From: Desulfobacterales bacterium
GTDB lineage: Bacteria; Desulfobacterota; Desulfobacteria; Desulfobacterales; JAHEIW01
DNA: 36,687 nucleotides
Direction: 5' to 3'
Assembly (NCBI GenBank): GCA_030145015.1
Contig: JAQYWI010000038.1
Span: forward strand, 1 to 36,687
The notes under the pieces were generated by a model. The model did not search any database. It saw only the letters and a program-made list of their open reading frames with translations, and was not told where the DNA came from. A program made the translations under genes and the position numbers. Below, one piece after another: positions 24,461 to 32,078 of the stretch (the stretch's first letter is position 1; each line of letters opens with the position of its first letter).

Positions 24461-25384
24461 TTACGCGTTGGACAGATTTTGCTCCTGGCGTTTATAATAC
24501 CGTATGGAGTCGGTTGAATAAATTACCAGGGCTGTCCAGATAAATATAAATGTGACCACCTGGGCTTTTACGAAAGGTTCATGAAATAAAAGCACCGCCA
24601 TTAGGAACATGCAGGTGGGGGCGATATACTGCAGCAACCCGACGGTTGACAGGTAAAGCCGCCTGGCACCCAGGGTAAAAAAGAGCAAGGGTATCGCGGT
24701 AGCCAACGCGCAGCCCATCAACAGCAGATCCAGTTTCAGGCTGACCCGAAAAATGGTGCCAGCCCCCTGGCTATCCAGATAAAAGAGGTAAACCAGGGCC
24801 GGGATCGAAACTAACAGCGTCTCCACGGTCAGCCCCGCCAGTGATCCAACCGGTGCTGTTTTCCGGATGAGGCCATAAAGCCCAAAGCTGACTGCAAGTG
24901 TTAAGGCGATCCAGGGAAACTCACCGTAGTAAATGGTAAGGTACAAAACACCTGCCGCAGCCAGCAGCACGGCCAGAATCTGCGGAGGCCGTAAGCGCTC
25001 TTTAAGAAAAATCATTCCCAGCACCACATTTACAAGGGGGCTGATGTAATACCCCAAGCTGGCTTGCAGCAGGTGATCATGATTGACCGCCCAGATATAC
25101 AGCAGCCAATTGCCGCTGATAATTAGGGCTGTGAATAAAAGAATGAGCAAAATACGGTAGTTTTTCAAAGCATCTACAAAATCCTTCCAGCGCCGCATGA
25201 CAAGGATCACCGGTACCAGAAAGAAAAAAGACCAGACAATTCGGTGCAAAATGATCTCGAATGCCGGAACCGCGCGTAACGCTTTCCAGTAAATCGGGCT
25301 GATCCCCCAGATAAAAAAAGCGCTGGCCGCATACACAACACCAAAAACGGTGTCCGATCTCCCCTTTTCACCTTGCGATGTCAT
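24461..25384 (-). CDS. rarD: RarD-type EamA permease
   Basis: 307 residues with ten predicted membrane helices in two EamA halves. RarD-type marks are FGVVYAASAFFIWGISPIYWK (13-33), LHRIVWSF, NWLLYIWAVNHDHLLQASLGYYI and GLLQYIAPTCMFLMAVLLFHEPF. Family members are drug/metabolite exporters, and the substrate is unknown. It is a single gene on the minus strand with dispersed repeats on both sides. Confidence 0.88.
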   Translation of the reverse strand: MTSQGEKGRSDTVFGVVYAASAFFIWGISPIYWKALRAVPAFEIILHRIVWSFFFLVPVILVMRRWKDFVDALKNYRILLILLFTALIISGNWLLYIWAVNHDHLLQASLGYYISPLVNVVLGMIFLKERLRPPQILAVLLAAAGVLYLTIYYGEFPWIALTLAVSFGLYGLIRKTAPVGSLAGLTVETLLVSIPALVYLFYLDSQGAGTIFRVSLKLDLLLMGCALATAIPLLFFTLGARRLYLSTVGLLQYIAPTCMFLMAVLLFHEPFVKAQVVTFIFIWTALVIYSTDSIRYYKRQEQNLSNA

Positions 25385-25572
25385 CGTGTCAGTTGCCTTA
25401 CCGAAGCGTTTGAGCAGAGCAAATCATACCTCTGACAAACGCATCGATGCGTTGAGGTCGTTCATTCTGTTTCGCAGGCACCATACTCCAGAGCAAAACA
25501 GGCGTCAATCAGCTTTTTTATGGGGCCGAAAAGAGATTTGACTTTAAAATACGATTCCCCTATTTATCGTAC

Positions 25573-25672
25573 AGGAAGCAGGAATGCTTGGAGGCCAGAA
25601 AGCTTGGAGACTAAGAATATTTCATTCCATCATGCTTCCCAGCATCCCAGCCTCCAAGCTTCCCAGCTTTCT
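25573..25672. repeat. Long imperfect inverted repeat, AGCTTGGAGGC word family
   Basis: The left arm has AATGCTTGGAGGCCAGAAAG and CTTGGAG. The right arm has ATGCTTCCCAGCATCCCAG and CCTCCAAGCTTCCCAGCTTT. Pairing is partial but the words are plainly complementary. A further word set (GCTATGAGCTATCAGCTG) follows at 25680-25698. Together they account for much of the 371-bp gap between rarD and the NMO-like gene, the rest of which shows nothing recognisable. Confidence 0.65.
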
Positions 25673-25755
25673 GACATGGGCTATGAGCTATCAGCTGTAA
25701 GCTAATATTGCTTTCAAGCTTGCCTTTCTATAATGAAAAACATAAGGAGGCCGAC

Positions 25756-26721
25756 ATGATCGAAACAAAGATAACCAGAATGCTGGGGACCCAATATCCC
25801 ATCATCGGTGGTACCATGATGTGGATCAGTGATGCTGATTTCGTTGCCACCATCTCCAATGCCGGCGGATTGGGTATCTTGGCCTCGGCAATGTATGATT
25901 CCAGGGAGGCTTTTGCAGCTGCGATTGATCGTGTCAAGGAGCTGACCGAAAAACCGTTTGCAGTCAACATTAATCTGTTTCCTGCCATGCGACAGATGGA
26001 GAACGAGATCTACATGGAGGTCTTGGAAGAAAAAGGGGTAAAAATCGTGGAAACATCCGGTCATTCCGCCCCTGAAGAATTATGCCGACGCTTCAAAAAG
26101 GCCGGCATGACCTGGATTCACAAATGTGTGGGCATACGCTACGCCCTAAAAGTCCAGGAGATGGGGGCGGATATTGTTACCATCGTCGGTTATGAAAACG
26201 GAGGGGCCACCGGCAAGCTGGATATCGGTACGCTGGTCCTGGTGCCGGCCGTGGTGGATGCCGTTCAGATTCCGGTCATCGGCGGTGGCGGTGTTTCCGA
26301 CGGCCGCAGCTTAATGGCGGTACTGTCTCTGGGGGCTGAAGCCGTGATAATGGGCACGCGTCTTCTGGTAACCGAGGAGTGCCCGATTCACGATAATCTA
26401 AAAACCGCTTTGATCGGCGCCAGCGAACTGGACACCACCCTTATCATGCGATCCCTTAATGCGACGCACCGGGTCTGGCGCAATACGGCTGCCAGCACCT
26501 GTACGGATCTGGAATCCTGCGGTGCGGATTTTCCTGAAATCATGGAGGTCGTTTCGGGCCAGCGGGCCAAAAAAATGTATGATCAGGGCGATCTGGATGA
26601 AGGGATTTTAGCCTGCGGACAGGGAATTTGCTTTGCCAGAGAAATCCTGCCGGTAAAAACACTTTTTGACCGCATGATGTCCCAGGCTGAAGAAATCATG
26701 AATAAAATGAAGGCCGCCTGA
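25756..26721 (+). CDS. Nitronate monooxygenase/FabK-like FMN oxidoreductase without the catalytic His
   Basis: 321 residues from ATG 25756 with GGAGG five bases before. It is a TIM-barrel FMN protein of the 2-nitropropane dioxygenase group: PIIGGTMMWISDADFVATIS (15-34), NAGGLGILAS, FAVNINLF and a phosphate-binding IPVIGGGGVSDGRS (176-189). The usual EGxEAGGHxG motif reads GYENGGATG (145-153), so the catalytic histidine is Ala151. Nitronate oxidation is therefore doubtful, especially in an anaerobe. Co-location with dienoyl-CoA isomerase and racemase genes suggests a flavin enzyme acting on an acyl-CoA. Confidence 0.82.
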   Translation: MIETKITRMLGTQYPIIGGTMMWISDADFVATISNAGGLGILASAMYDSREAFAAAIDRVKELTEKPFAVNINLFPAMRQMENEIYMEVLEEKGVKIVETSGHSAPEELCRRFKKAGMTWIHKCVGIRYALKVQEMGADIVTIVGYENGGATGKLDIGTLVLVPAVVDAVQIPVIGGGGVSDGRSLMAVLSLGAEAVIMGTRLLVTEECPIHDNLKTALIGASELDTTLIMRSLNATHRVWRNTAASTCTDLESCGADFPEIMEVVSGQRAKKMYDQGDLDEGILACGQGICFAREILPVKTLFDRMMSQAEEIMNKMKAA

Positions 26722-26744
26722 ATTCAGAGGATAAATAAATTGGC

Positions 26745-26826
26745 CTCACGCAAAGACGCCAAGCCGCAAAGATAATATAAATCAACCAGCCAGCTTTTTT
26801 TGCGAGCTTTGCGACTTTGCGTGCGC
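26745..26826. repeat. Imperfect inverted repeat, CACGCAAAGACGC word family
   Basis: CTCACGCAAAGACGCCAAGC and CGCAAAG (26745-26771) face TTTGCGAGCTTTGCGACTTT and GCGTGCGC (26799-26826). The two arms pair over most of their length. It sits between the NMO-like and dienoyl-CoA isomerase-like genes, inside a likely transcription unit. Confidence 0.78.
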
Positions 26827-26879
26827 AAGTATAAAATTCTAATATAATCTGATACCGCTTTTTTTTAGGGGGCTTGTTT

Positions 26880-27686
26880 ATGAACGAGACATCCAATTTT
26901 AAGACTAAAATAGATGGCCATGTCGCCCGATTGACCTTAAATCGTCCCGCAAAAAGAAACACAATGGGGCTTGCCTTTTTTGAAGAAATCGGAGAATTAT
27001 TCGATGGTTTTGACCGGGATCCGGACATCCGCGTGGTGATTATTAAAGCCGAAGGCAAAAGCTTTTCTGCGGGTACGGATCTTGAGGAAGCCGCAAAATT
27101 GCTCGGCCAGGGCTCAGCGGATGGACGTGAAAGTATGCGCAAAGAGATTTTAGCGCTACAGCAAAGTTTCACTAGGATTGAAAAATGCCGCAAACCGGTT
27201 ATCGCCGCGATCCACAGCCATTGCATCGGTGCTGGGGTGGATCTGATCTGCGCCTGCGATATCCGCTTGGCAACAGCAGATGCGATATTCAGCATCCGCG
27301 AAACGCGTATGGGCATTATTGCTGATGTCGGAACGCTGCAGCGCCTGCCGCATATCATCGGGCATGGCTGGATCCGGGAACTTGCCTTGACCGGCAGGGA
27401 TTTCACGGCCCCGGAGGCCTTACAGATGGGGTTGGTTACCCGAATATGCGCTGACCGCCCAACGCTTTATGCGGAGGCCGAAAACCTGGCCTCTCAGATT
27501 GCTGCATGCCCGCCGTTGACCGTCCAGGGAACCAAGGAGGTCATACTTTACAGTCGCGACAACGGCATTGAAGCCGGTTTGCAATATGTTGCTCAGAAAA
27601 ACGCAGCCGCATTGCCTTCTGAAGATCTTATTGAAGCGGTGAGTGCCTTTATGGAAAAAAGACAGCCGGTGTTTAAGGGAAAATGA
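26880..27686 (+). CDS. Enoyl-CoA hydratase/isomerase family protein, dienoyl-CoA isomerase-like
   Basis: 268 residues from ATG 26880, preceded by AGGGGG; an upstream TTG was rejected. Crotonase marks: VARLTLNRPAKRNTM (15-29), oxyanion-hole loops FSAGTDL (62-68) and HCIGAGVDLICACDIR (114-129). The active-site stretch ETRMGIIADVGTLQRLP (141-157) closely follows delta3,5-delta2,4-dienoyl-CoA isomerase (ECH1), with Glu141 and Asp149 kept. It would shift double bonds of unsaturated acyl-CoAs in beta-oxidation. Confidence 0.85.
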   Translation: MNETSNFKTKIDGHVARLTLNRPAKRNTMGLAFFEEIGELFDGFDRDPDIRVVIIKAEGKSFSAGTDLEEAAKLLGQGSADGRESMRKEILALQQSFTRIEKCRKPVIAAIHSHCIGAGVDLICACDIRLATADAIFSIRETRMGIIADVGTLQRLPHIIGHGWIRELALTGRDFTAPEALQMGLVTRICADRPTLYAEAENLASQIAACPPLTVQGTKEVILYSRDNGIEAGLQYVAQKNAAALPSEDLIEAVSAFMEKRQPVFKGK

Positions 27687-28133
27687 AGCTCCCTGCAGTC
27701 CCGCTGCGGCGGGACGGGGTATCAGAGCGGAATTGCGCCGTAGCCTAACCCGCCTTCGCTCTAACGAGCTTCGGCGCGGTTCGCCTTGCCTTCATGTCGG
27801 GTCGAAGCCTTAGGCGAAGACCGATCATCCCAGCAGCAAGCTGCAGGGTATTAAGGCGAAGGCGAATAAGTCCTAGAAATCGCAAATGCGCTTTTATTAG
27901 ATATAGCAAAAGCCGAAAAGATTCCTCCCCCTTGAGGGGGCGGCCAGGCCCTCCGATAAAGTGTGGAAACATTAATTAAAGTCTGATAATTGTATGTGTC
28001 GTTATCTGACCGAAGATGCACCGGGTTTTAGTAACACCCGGTGTATTTGCAATTAAAAAACCACAATCCCGGTTCCGCTAAATCCAATTAGACTTCGCAT
28101 ACAAAATTATCAAAAAGAAGGTACGCGACACGC
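27687..28133. repeat. 447-bp spacer with a second array of small hairpins
   Basis: No gene is supported here. Small palindromes occur in series: GTCCCGC/GCGGGAC (27698-27715), CGCC..GCTC/GAGC..GGCG (27751-27776), GCC/GGC near 27810, and CCCCC/GGGGG (27927-27940). CCCTGCAG (27691-27698) and CTGCAGGG (27841-27848) form an outer inverted pair. CACCGGGT/ACCCGGTG (28019-28043) is a further eight-base-pair hairpin without a U tract. Confidence 0.55.
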
Positions 28134-29003
28134 ATGAGTACAGCCATCTTAAGCATATTATCTGGAATAGCCGGTATGTTTGGATGGGGAATATACGACT
28201 TTCTAGGAGGTGTTTATGCCAAACAGATAGGACCTTTTAAATCTTTCTTTTGGTCACAACTGGCTGGTTTGATATCTACCCTTCTGCTTATATTCGTTTT
28301 TACAACAAGACTCAACGTCCCTGTTCTGATAATCATTTTGCTCCCAATCGCAGCAATTATTTATTCTGCTGGATACTTGTTTTTTTTCAAAGGTTTTGAG
28401 ATAGGCAATGTATCGATTGTTGCCGCAACCATGAATCTATGGGCTGTATTTACAATGCTGTTTGCTTTTATCTTTATGGGCCAGCGGCTTTCTACAATAC
28501 AGTCCTTAGGCGTCTTAATGATTATTTCCGGCGTTACTTTAGCATCCTTAAATTGGAGAGATATTAGAAATCAAAAATTTCAACTTTCATCAGGTGTCAA
28601 AGAAACAGTTTTAGGGGCTTTTTTCTTTGGCGTCTTTTGGAACATTAGCGAGGTTATATCTGAAGAAATTGGGTGGCTATTAACGACCCTATTTGTGAAG
28701 TTTGGGATTATTTTGTTCTTGCTGCTCTTCTCCTTTCTCAGAAAACGAGAGCTTGACTTAACTAAAGCGACCACTCAAACAAAATGTATGGTTGTATTAA
28801 TGGGTATTATTGAAGCGGGTGCAGTAGCAATCGTTAATTACGGATTAACGATCGGAGATGCAATATTGATTACGCCTATCGCTTCTGCCTTATCGATAGT
28901 GACCATAACACTGGCCATTATTGTTTTGAAAGACAAAGTCACGAAACTTCAGGGGCTTGGAATCATCACCGCTATTGCCGGTATAATTGTCACTGCATTT
29001 TAA
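28134..29003 (+). CDS. EamA/DMT family permease, AT-rich
   Basis: 289 residues with about ten membrane helices in two EamA repeats (ILSGIAGMFGWGIYDFLGGV; GAVAIVNYGLTIGDAILITP in the second half). The ATG follows AAGAAGG at 11 bases. Its base composition is visibly richer in A and T than the flanking acyl-CoA genes, and a hairpin-rich spacer precedes it. It may have arrived by transfer and split the acyl-CoA locus. The substrate is unknown. Confidence 0.8.
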   Translation: MSTAILSILSGIAGMFGWGIYDFLGGVYAKQIGPFKSFFWSQLAGLISTLLLIFVFTTRLNVPVLIIILLPIAAIIYSAGYLFFFKGFEIGNVSIVAATMNLWAVFTMLFAFIFMGQRLSTIQSLGVLMIISGVTLASLNWRDIRNQKFQLSSGVKETVLGAFFFGVFWNISEVISEEIGWLLTTLFVKFGIILFLLLFSFLRKRELDLTKATTQTKCMVVLMGIIEAGAVAIVNYGLTIGDAILITPIASALSIVTITLAIIVLKDKVTKLQGLGIITAIAGIIVTAF

Positions 29004-29058
29004 ATTCTCGCCCGATTTTTCTATGGGCAGGTGCTGATTTAAAACGAAGGAGAATATC

Positions 29059-30207
29059 ATGTTCAAACCCGGAGCCTTGTCCGGAATTACGGTCATCGAT
29101 TTATCCCGCCTCTTGCCGGGGCCTTATTGTTCCATGATTCTGGCAGATCATGGTGCCCGGGTGATTGCTATCGAAAGCAGACGGTTCATGGCAGACGGCC
29201 TGTTTTTCAATACAATTAATCGTAACAAAGAACACATGTCGCTCAACCTGAAAACCGAAGCAGGCAAACAGATTTTTTACCGACTGGTTGAAAAGGCCGA
29301 CGTTGTGCTTGAAGGTTTTCGCCCCGGTGTGGTGGACCGTTTAGGAGTTGACTATGAGAGCGTTCGCAAGGCGAATTCCAAAATTGTATATTGCGCCATC
29401 ACAGGCTATGGTCAGAACGGCCCTTTTCGCGATCGGGTCGGCCATGACGTCAATTATTTAAGCTTCGCCGGTGTATTGAATCTTATGGGTGAGCCCGATC
29501 GCCCTCCTTCGATTCCGGGAATCCAGATCGCCGACATCGCCGCCGGCGGCATGAACGCCGCTATCGGAATTCTGCTGGCCCTCTTTGCCCGTGAAAAAAC
29601 CGGCAAAGGTCAATATATCGACATCTCCATGACCGACGGCATGGTCGGCTTTTTGCCCATAGCGCTTTATTTTCAACAACTGACCGGCAAAGACCCCGGG
29701 CGTGCGGATGCCGTGCTCTCTCATCGTTACGCCTGCTACAACACTTACGAAACAGCCGACGGACGGTTTCTATCCATTGGCGCTGTGGAGAATCGATTCT
29801 GGAAAAGACTATGCGATCACCTGGGCGTTGCCGAATATGCAACCCTCCAGTACGATGATAGCCGCCGTGAGGAAATTTTGGATTTTATGCGTTCTACCTT
29901 TAAAAGCAAGACCCTGGAGGAATGGGATGCCGAGCTGGCGCATCTGGAAATATGTTGGGGTAAGGTTCAAACCCTTTCTGAAGTCCTGGATGATCCGCTT
30001 TTCCGGCAACGCGAGATGATCTTAGAATTAAAGGGAAAAACCGGAGAAACGCAATCGGCCATCGGGGTGCCGGTTAAATTGAGCGCGACTCCCGGATCCG
30101 TCCGCAGCGAGGCTGTGGATTTTGGAAAAAGCACCGCCTCGATCTTGAAGGAGCTCGGATACTCTGAAAAAGAAATCAAGCGGTTCACGGAAGCGGAAGT
30201 GATTTAA
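29059..30207 (+). CDS. CaiB/BaiF family protein, alpha-methylacyl-CoA racemase-like
   Basis: 382 residues. Class III CoA-transferase fold: GITVIDLSRLLPGPYCSMIL (9-28), ADHGARVIAIES, VVLEGFRPG and a CAITGYGQNGP segment. GHDVNYLSFAG (128-138) with His129, and IADIAAGG with Asp159, match the His/Asp pair of alpha-methylacyl-CoA racemase, including the 30-residue spacing. Epimerising 2-methyl-branched acyl-CoAs is thus more likely than CoA transfer. AAGGAGA lies before the ATG. It fits with the isomerase and NMO-like genes upstream in branched-chain or hydrocarbon-derived acyl-CoA breakdown. Confidence 0.83.
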   Translation: MFKPGALSGITVIDLSRLLPGPYCSMILADHGARVIAIESRRFMADGLFFNTINRNKEHMSLNLKTEAGKQIFYRLVEKADVVLEGFRPGVVDRLGVDYESVRKANSKIVYCAITGYGQNGPFRDRVGHDVNYLSFAGVLNLMGEPDRPPSIPGIQIADIAAGGMNAAIGILLALFAREKTGKGQYIDISMTDGMVGFLPIALYFQQLTGKDPGRADAVLSHRYACYNTYETADGRFLSIGAVENRFWKRLCDHLGVAEYATLQYDDSRREEILDFMRSTFKSKTLEEWDAELAHLEICWGKVQTLSEVLDDPLFRQREMILELKGKTGETQSAIGVPVKLSATPGSVRSEAVDFGKSTASILKELGYSEKEIKRFTEAEVI

Positions 30208-30321
30208 CGGCAGGTTTTTAAAAATAGTGATAATATAAGAAATCGAAAGCGCTTAAGTCTTCGGATGTCTTCATCAATAAACACCCAATAACAAATAACG
30301 CGTAACGAATAACACCTTTCT

Positions 30322-30972
30322 TTATGCCATGGATTTTAGGGTAGCCAGTTCGAGCTGATCGCCGGCATCTTCGGCCCGGTCTGAAACCTCCACGATCGAA
30401 TCCAGACAGAGTTTCAAATGGAGCTTGTGGGCAAAATCCATTCCCGATATAAAAATTTCTTTGGTCAAATCCCATTCAAGTTTATCCACCTGTGATTCCT
30501 GGAGGCCGATTTCTCTGGTGTGGTCGCGCACCGTTTCGATCTTGCAGTCGCCTTTAAGATAGCACAGGACCGCCAGTTTGAGGGAAACGATAATCCCTAA
30601 TGACACCCGGGTTACCGCAAGGAAATGGGATTCCATTTCCTTAGGAACCGCCGGACGCTGGTTCAGGATAAAATCACAGCAGGCTTCGGCGGCATTGCCC
30701 ACCTTGTCGATACTTTCGACCAGTTTATAGATATCCTCTCGCAAGTGGGGTAAATAAGCCCCGGAATAGAGTTTATCCCGAATGTCATGACGGATTAAGT
30801 CGGCTTGTGACTCAAAACTTCGAGAATTGCGAGCGTGGCCCTTTGCCTGGCTTATGTCAGCCTGTAAATAATATTCTCCCGCTTTGAGACTGGCATTCAC
30901 GCAATCCTCCACCATATCAAGGTGCTTTATAATAAGCTCGATAACAGCTTTTTCCTTTTTAAAAATTGCCAT
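30322..30972 (-). CDS. DUF47/PhoU-like accessory protein of Pit transporter
   Basis: 216 residues from ATG 30972 (AGGAG five bases before); a GTG six bases earlier is the alternative. It is an all-helical PhoU-like protein of the DUF47 type: DLIRHDIRDKLYSGAYLPHLREDIYKLVESID and later DLTKEIF and VSDRAEDAGDQLE. The acidic EDxxxL(V/I)ExID pattern typically binds metal. It lies 12 bases after the Pit gene on the same strand, the usual pit pairing, and would control phosphate uptake. Confidence 0.9.
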   Translation of the reverse strand: MAIFKKEKAVIELIIKHLDMVEDCVNASLKAGEYYLQADISQAKGHARNSRSFESQADLIRHDIRDKLYSGAYLPHLREDIYKLVESIDKVGNAAEACCDFILNQRPAVPKEMESHFLAVTRVSLGIIVSLKLAVLCYLKGDCKIETVRDHTREIGLQESQVDKLEWDLTKEIFISGMDFAHKLHLKLCLDSIVEVSDRAEDAGDQLELATLKSMA

Positions 30973-30984
30973 AATCACTCCTAT

Positions 30985-31947
30985 TTATGCGAAAACGATT
31001 TTAATTAATTTATACATCAAAAAAGACGCTACTGCTGCAAAAGTTGGCGTCAACAACCAACCTAAAAGAATTGTCATAATTGTTCTTTTGCTGATGGCTT
31101 TCATACCTTTCACGAACCCGACCCCTACAACAGCACCGACAATAGCTGACGAAGTCGATATCGGAATACCGAGCACCGAAAAGAAATGCATACCAAAAGC
31201 AGACGATATTTGCGCAACAAATGCGCCGGGAATATCTAAGGGGGTTATGCCCTTGCCGACGGTGTCCGCAACTTTTTTTCCATAGGTTGCCGCCCCAACA
31301 GCTATACTTATGCCCCCCATAAGAAGCAGAAGCTTCGGATGCAAGATCCCAAGATTCGCAATCGGACCCACGGCATTACCCGCATTGTTGGCGCCCATCG
31401 AAAAAGCAATGTAACATGCCGAACCGATCGCCAACCAACCCATCGCATTTTGAAAAAGAAATGAACCGGTTTCAAATCTGCGGAGGATAAATCTTATCAG
31501 ATGCATCAAGCCAAACGACAGCGCCATAACCATAACAGGGCAAATAACCCAGCTTTCTGCAATAACGATTAATTTTGCAAAATCCACTTCAGCATTAACG
31601 GCAAGACCGATACCAACAACACCCCCGACAATGGCCTGGGAGGTGGATGTCGGGATTTGAAAAAATGTTGCCAGGGTAACAAAAAAACCGGAACAGACCA
31701 GCGCGATAATAACAGCCAGATAGCTCAGATCTGTTTTGACAATCCCCTTGCCGATGGTTTTCATTACATATTGACCCTGCAAGAAGGCGCCCAAAATAGA
31801 AAAAATGACTACCAGAATTACAGCATTTCTAAAAGAAATTAATCCGCAACCCACCGAGGTGCCCACACAATTGGCCGTGTCATTTGCTCCGACGTTCCAC
31901 CCGACATACGCGCCGGCACCTAATATTAAGAGAAGTATCGGTTCGAT
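30985..31947 (-). CDS. pit: Pit family phosphate transporter, apparent ATC start
   Basis: About 320 residues if started at ATC 31947. The frame has no ATG, GTG or TTG between the upstream TAG (31993-31995) and GTG 31866. Yet the conserved first helix and signature, PILLLILGAGAYVGWNVGAN then DTANCVGTSVG, lie upstream of that GTG. GGAGG stands ten bases before the ATC, which would give I(M)EPILLL, like normal Pit N-termini. The second signature is GANNAGNAVGPIANLG and the tail has GIPISTSSAIVGAVVG. It is a proton/sodium-linked phosphate carrier of the inner membrane. Either a rare ATC start, a point mutation or a read error explains the missing ATG. Confidence 0.8.
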   Translation of the reverse strand: MEPILLLILGAGAYVGWNVGANDTANCVGTSVGCGLISFRNAVILVVIFSILGAFLQGQYVMKTIGKGIVKTDLSYLAVIIALVCSGFFVTLATFFQIPTSTSQAIVGGVVGIGLAVNAEVDFAKLIVIAESWVICPVMVMALSFGLMHLIRFILRRFETGSFLFQNAMGWLAIGSACYIAFSMGANNAGNAVGPIANLGILHPKLLLLMGGISIAVGAATYGKKVADTVGKGITPLDIPGAFVAQISSAFGMHFFSVLGIPISTSSAIVGAVVGVGFVKGMKAISKRTIMTILLGWLLTPTFAAVASFLMYKLIKIVFA

Positions 31948-32078
31948 AGCGCTTGCACCTCCGCTCCATTTGCGCCGGTTTTTAAAATCCCGCTAACTCC
32001 AAAGGATATAATCTTCGACCCAAAAGATCTATAGTGATTCAGCCGAATTTCGGTGTCAATAAGAATTTTTAAGGCTCC

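Noticed and set aside
28019..28043. Rho-independent terminator
   Set aside because: The eight-base-pair hairpin has no following U tract, and it lies well over 300 bases from the preceding gene.
31867..31969. Pit starting at an out-of-frame ATG near 31969 followed by a programmed frameshift
   Set aside because: That frame shows no Pit similarity and has no slippery site that I can see; an ATC start behind GGAGG explains the data more simply.
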